DNA of 64,000 nt from Lepidurus packardi (Eukaryota; Arthropoda; Branchiopoda; Notostraca; Triopsidae), in NCBI GenBank assembly GCA_023053545.1, contig JAKZAN010000101.1, positions 1 to 64,000 of the forward strand, in the 5' to 3' direction. Under the pieces are notes generated by a model. The model did not search any database. It was not told where the DNA came from and saw only the letters and a list, made by a program, of their open reading frames with translations. The number at the start of each line of letters is the position of its first letter. The first letter of the stretch is position 1. Below, piece by piece: positions 60,501-64,000 of the stretch. The position numbers and the translations under genes are program-made.

Positions 60501-63500
60501 GAATTAATTCAGTCCGTAAGGAATAAGTTCAATACGTAAAGAATTAATTCAGTCCGTAATGGATTAATTAAGTCCGTAATGAATTAATTAGTCCGTATAA
60601 AATTAATTCAGTCCGTAAGGAATTCATTCAGTCCGTAAGGAATTAATTCAGTAAGAAAGGAATTAATTCAGTCCCCAAGGAATTAATTCAGTCCCTAAGG
60701 AATTAATTCAGTCCCTAAGTAGTTAATTCAGTCCGTAAGGAATTAATTCAGTAAGTAAGGAATTAATTAAGGAATTAATTCAGTCCGTAAGGAATTAATT
60801 AAGGAATTTATTCAGTACGTAAGGAATTAATTCAGTAAGAACGGAATTCAATCAATCCTAAAGAATTAATTCAGTCCGTAAGGAAATAATTCAGTCCGTA
60901 AGGAATTAATTCAGTCCGTAAGGAATTAATTCAGTCCGTAACGAATTAATTCAGTCCGTAAGGAATTAATTCAGTCCGTAAGGAATTATTTCAATCCGTA
61001 ATTAATTCATTCATTCCTTACGGAATTAATTAAGTCCATAATGAATTAATTCAGTCCGTAAGGAATTAATATAATCCCTACGGAATTAATTCAGTCCGTA
61101 AGGAATTAATTCAGTCCGTAAGGAATTAATTCAGTCCGTAAGGAATTATTTCAGTCCGTAATTAATTCATTCATTCCTTACGGAATTAATTAAGTCCATA
61201 AGGAATTAATTCAGTCCGTAAGGAATTATTTCAGTCCGTAATTAATTCATTCATTCCTTACGGAATTAATTAAGTCCATAAGGAATTAATTCAGTCCGTA
61301 AAGAATTAATTCAGTCCGTAAGGAATTAATTAAATCCGTAGGGAATTAATTCAGACCGTAAGGACTTAATTAAGTACGTAAAGAATTAATTAAGTCCGTA
61401 AAGAATTAATTCCGTCCGTAAGGAATTAATTAGGTCCGTAAGGAATTAATTCAGTCCGTAAGGAATTAATTCAGTCCGTAAGGAATTAATTCAGTCCGTA
61501 AGGAATTAATTTAGTCCGTAAGGAATTAATTAAGTCCGTAAGGAATTAATTAAGTCCGTAAGGAATTAATTAAGTCCGTAAGGAATTAATTCAGTCCATA
61601 TGGAATTAATTGAGTCCGTAAGGAATAACTTCAGTACGTAAGGAAATAATTCAGTCCGTAAGTAATTAATTCAGTCCGTATGAAATTAATTCAGTCCGTA
61701 AGGAATTAATTAAGGAATTAATTCAGTCCGTAAGGAATTAATTCAGTCCGTAAGGAATTAATTCAGTTCGTAAGGAATTATTTCAGTACGTAAGGAAATA
61801 ATTTAGTACCTAAGTAATTAATTCAGTCCGTAAGGAATAACTTCAGTTCGTAAGGAAATAATTCAGTCCGTAATGGATTAATTAAGTCCGTAATGAATTA
61901 ATTCAGTCCGTAAGGAATTAATAAAATCCGTACGGAAATAATTCAGACCGTAAGGAATTAATTAAGTACGTAAGGAATTAATTAAGTCCGAAAGGAATTG
62001 ATTCAGTCCGTCAGGAATTAATTCAGTCCGTAAGGAACTAATTCAGTCCGTAAGGAATTAATTCAGTCCGTAAGGATTTAATTCAGTCCGTAAGGTATTA
62101 ATTCAGTCCGTAAGGAATTAATTCAGTCCGTAAGGAATTAATTCAGTCCGTAAGGAATTAATTCAGTCCGTAAGGAATAAGTTCATTACGTAAGGAATTA
62201 ATTCAGTCCGTAATCGATAAATTCAGTCCGTAAGGAATTAATTCAGTCCGTAAGGAATAAGTTCAGTACGTAAGGAATTAATTCAGTCCGTAATGGATCA
62301 ATTAAGTCCGTAATGAATTAATTAGTCCGTATAAAATTAATTCAGTCCGTAAGGAATTCATTCAGTCCGTAAGGAATTAATTCAGTAAGAAAGGAATTAA
62401 TTCAGTCCCCAAGGAATTAATTCAGTCCCTAAGGAATTAATTCAGTCCCTAAGTAGTTAATTCAGTCCGTAAGGAATTAATTCAGTAAGTAAGGAATTAA
62501 TTAAGGAATTAATTCAGTCCGTAAGGAATTAATTAAGGAATTTATGCAGTACGTAAGGAATTAATTCAGTAAGAACGGAATTCAATCAATCCTAAAGAAT
62601 TAATTCAGTCCGTAAGGAAATAATTCAGTCCGTAAGGAATTAATTCAGTCCGTAAGGAATTAATTCAGTCCGTAACGAATTAATTCAGTCCGTAAGGAAT
62701 TGATTCATTCCTTACGGAATTAATTAAGTCCATAATGAATTAATTCAGTCCGTAAAGAATTAATTCAGTCCGTAATCAATTAATATAATCCGTACGGAAT
62801 TAATTCAGTCGGTAAGGAATTAATTCAGTCCGTAAGGAATTAATTCAGTTCGTAAGGAATTATTTCAGTCCGTAATTAATTCATTCATTCCTTACGGAAT
62901 TAATTAAGTCCATAAGGAATTAATTCAGTCCGTAAGGAATTAATTCAGTCCGTAAGGAATTAATTAAATCCGTACGGAATTAATTCAGACCGTAAGGAAT
63001 TAATTAAGTACGTAAAGAATTAATTAAGTCCGTAAAGAATTAATTCCGTCCGTAAGGAATTAATTAGGTCCGTAAGCAATTAATTCAGTCCGTAAGGAAT
63101 TAATTCAGTCCGTATTGAATTAATTCAGTCCGTAAGGAATTAATTTAGTCCGTAAGGAATTAATTAAGTCCGTAAGGAATTAATTAAGTCCGTAAGGAAT
63201 TAATTAAGTCCGTAAGGAATTAATTCAGTCCGTAAGGATTTAATTCAGTTCGTAAGGTATTAATTCAGTCCGTAAGGAATTAATTCAGTCCGTAAGGAAT
63301 TAATTCAGTCCGTAAGGAATAACTTCAGTACGTAAGGAAATAATTCAGTCCGTAAGTAATTAATTCAGTCCGTATGAAATTAATTCAGTCCGTAAGGAAT
63401 TAATTAAGGAATTAAATCAGTCCGTAAGGAATTAATTCAGTTCGTAAGGAATTATTTCAGTACGTAAGGAAATAATTTAGTCCGTAAGTAATTAATTCAG

Positions 63501-64000
63501 TCAGTAAGGAATAACTTCAATTCGTAAGGAAATAATTCAGTCCGTAATGGATTAATTCAGTCCGTAATGAATTAATTCAGTCCGTAAGGAATTAATAAAA
63601 TCCGTACGGAATTAATTCAGACCGTAAGGAATTAATTAAGTACGTAAGGAATTAATTAAGTCCGAAAGGAATTAATTAAGTCCGTAAGGAATTAATTCAG
63701 TCCGTAAGGATTTAATTCAGTCCGTAAGGTATTAATTCAGTCCGTAAGGAATTAATTCAGTCCGTAAGGAATTAATTGAGTCCATAAGGAATTTATTCAG
63801 TCTGTAAGGATTTAATTAAGTCCGTAAGGAATTAATTCAGTCCGTAAGGAATTAATTCAGTACGTAAGGAATTAATGCTGTCCGTAAGTAATTAATTCAG
63901 TCCGTAATTAATAACTTCAATTCGTAAGGAAATAATTCAGTCCGTAATGGATTAATTAAGTCCGTAATGAATTAATTCAGTCCGTAAGGAATTAATAAAA
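57525..64000 (+). repeat. Higher-order repeat series with variable period (0.9-1.8 kb)
   Basis: The landmark TTTCAGTACGTAAGG starts at 57525, 58441, 59947, 61781 and 63455, and the AATAAAATCCGTACGG unit follows about 140 bp later each time, with a further AATAAAA at the window end (63994). The intervals are 916, 1,506, 1,834 and 1,674 bp. The copies differ by whole-monomer gains and losses: about 40 bp is missing near 60,210, and about 100 bp near 62,220. The CAGTCCCCAAGG/CAGTCCCTAAGTAG cluster appears in three of the copies (59203, 60669, 62403). Related copies exist on the far side of the retrotransposon at about 51767 and 52782. Confidence 0.75.
62690..62717. repeat. Hairpin with 11-bp perfect stem
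   Basis: CCGTAAGGAAT at 62690-62700 is perfectly complementary to ATTCCTTACGG at 62707-62717, leaving a 6-base loop. It is the strongest hairpin I found among the inverted-monomer units. It arises where a normal monomer directly abuts an inverted one, without the AATTATTTCAG context that usually precedes them. Confidence 0.8.

Larger units (their letters stand above)
57315..64000 (+). repeat. 20-bp satellite DNA array, right block
   Basis: The same 20-bp satellite resumes directly after the retrotransposon tail, in the same orientation, and runs past the end of the window. It shares variants with the satellite at 51.3-53.4 kb, such as AATAACTTCAGTACTTAAGG and AATTAATAAAATCCGTACGG, so the retrotransposon split a once continuous array. 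Variants concentrated here include CAGTCCCCAAGG, CAGTCCCTAAGTAG and AATTAGTCCGTATAAAA. No gene or other element is visible in this block. Confidence 0.98.

Noticed and set aside
1..64000. Telomeric repeat array
   Set aside because: The unit is 20 bp, AT-rich and without a G-rich strand bias such as TTAGGG or TTAGG. Multi-kilobase higher-order duplications and inverted units are not telomere-like.
1..64000. A new multi-gene or defence system
   Set aside because: Apart from one truncated reverse transcriptase there is no coding sequence. A lone RT with LINE motifs in satellite DNA is a retrotransposon and not a retron or a diversity-generating system.

Overview
The window is almost entirely one tandem satellite array. 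From base 1 to about 55,528, and again from about 57,315 to the end, the DNA is built from a 20-bp monomer, consensus AATTAATTCAGTCCGTAAGG, all in one orientation apart from small inverted bits. I see no rRNA, tRNA, CRISPR, operon or host gene. The monomer is about 35% GC and puts TAA stops into every frame of both strands, so the array has no open reading frames. This points to a eukaryotic heterochromatic (pericentromeric, subtelomeric or similar) block. The only non-satellite DNA is a non-LTR retrotransposon fragment of metazoan type. An arthropod or other invertebrate is my best guess, with low confidence.

The array is layered. Level 1 is the 20-bp unit and its diagnostic variants (AAG for CAG, CCATAA for CCGTAA, GTACGG, AAATAATT and others). 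Level 2 is a recurring string of variants punctuated by a marker unit containing GGAATTCAATCAATCC, found every 0.4-0.9 kb. Level 3 is a set of tandem duplications, visible as identical strings of variants at a constant offset: 1,682 bp (2087-5450), 2,511 bp (5604-9376), 1,624 bp (12880-16127), 3,471 bp (15988-22929), 811 bp (24421-25910), 1,643 bp (33590-36275), 1,171 bp (43290-45420), 1,270 bp (45430-47970), 903 bp (49590-51200), and a variable 0.9-1.8 kb series (57525-64000). Level 4 is a block of about 7-9 kb at 10.7-19.5 kb that returns at 25.7-33.1 kb, about 15 kb away. The 1,624- and 3,471-bp tandem duplications are present in the first copy only, so they arose later or were lost from the second.

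At 55,528-57,314 a 5'-truncated non-LTR (LINE) retrotransposon interrupts the array. It keeps an intact frame of about 523 codons with most of the reverse transcriptase domain (motifs A, B, C, D and E) and a C-terminal Cys/His knuckle, followed by a 3' UTR of about 170 bp and a short A-rich repeated tail. The frame has no AUG before the catalytic core and runs straight into satellite DNA, so it is best read as a dead-on-arrival copy that inserted recently.

I found no multi-gene system. The unusual content is the structure of the satellite: its nested higher-order repeats, the dispersed inverted monomers and palindromes able to form hairpins, and CpG-centred variants. Duplication boundaries were read by eye and are accurate to about one or two monomers (20-40 bp).
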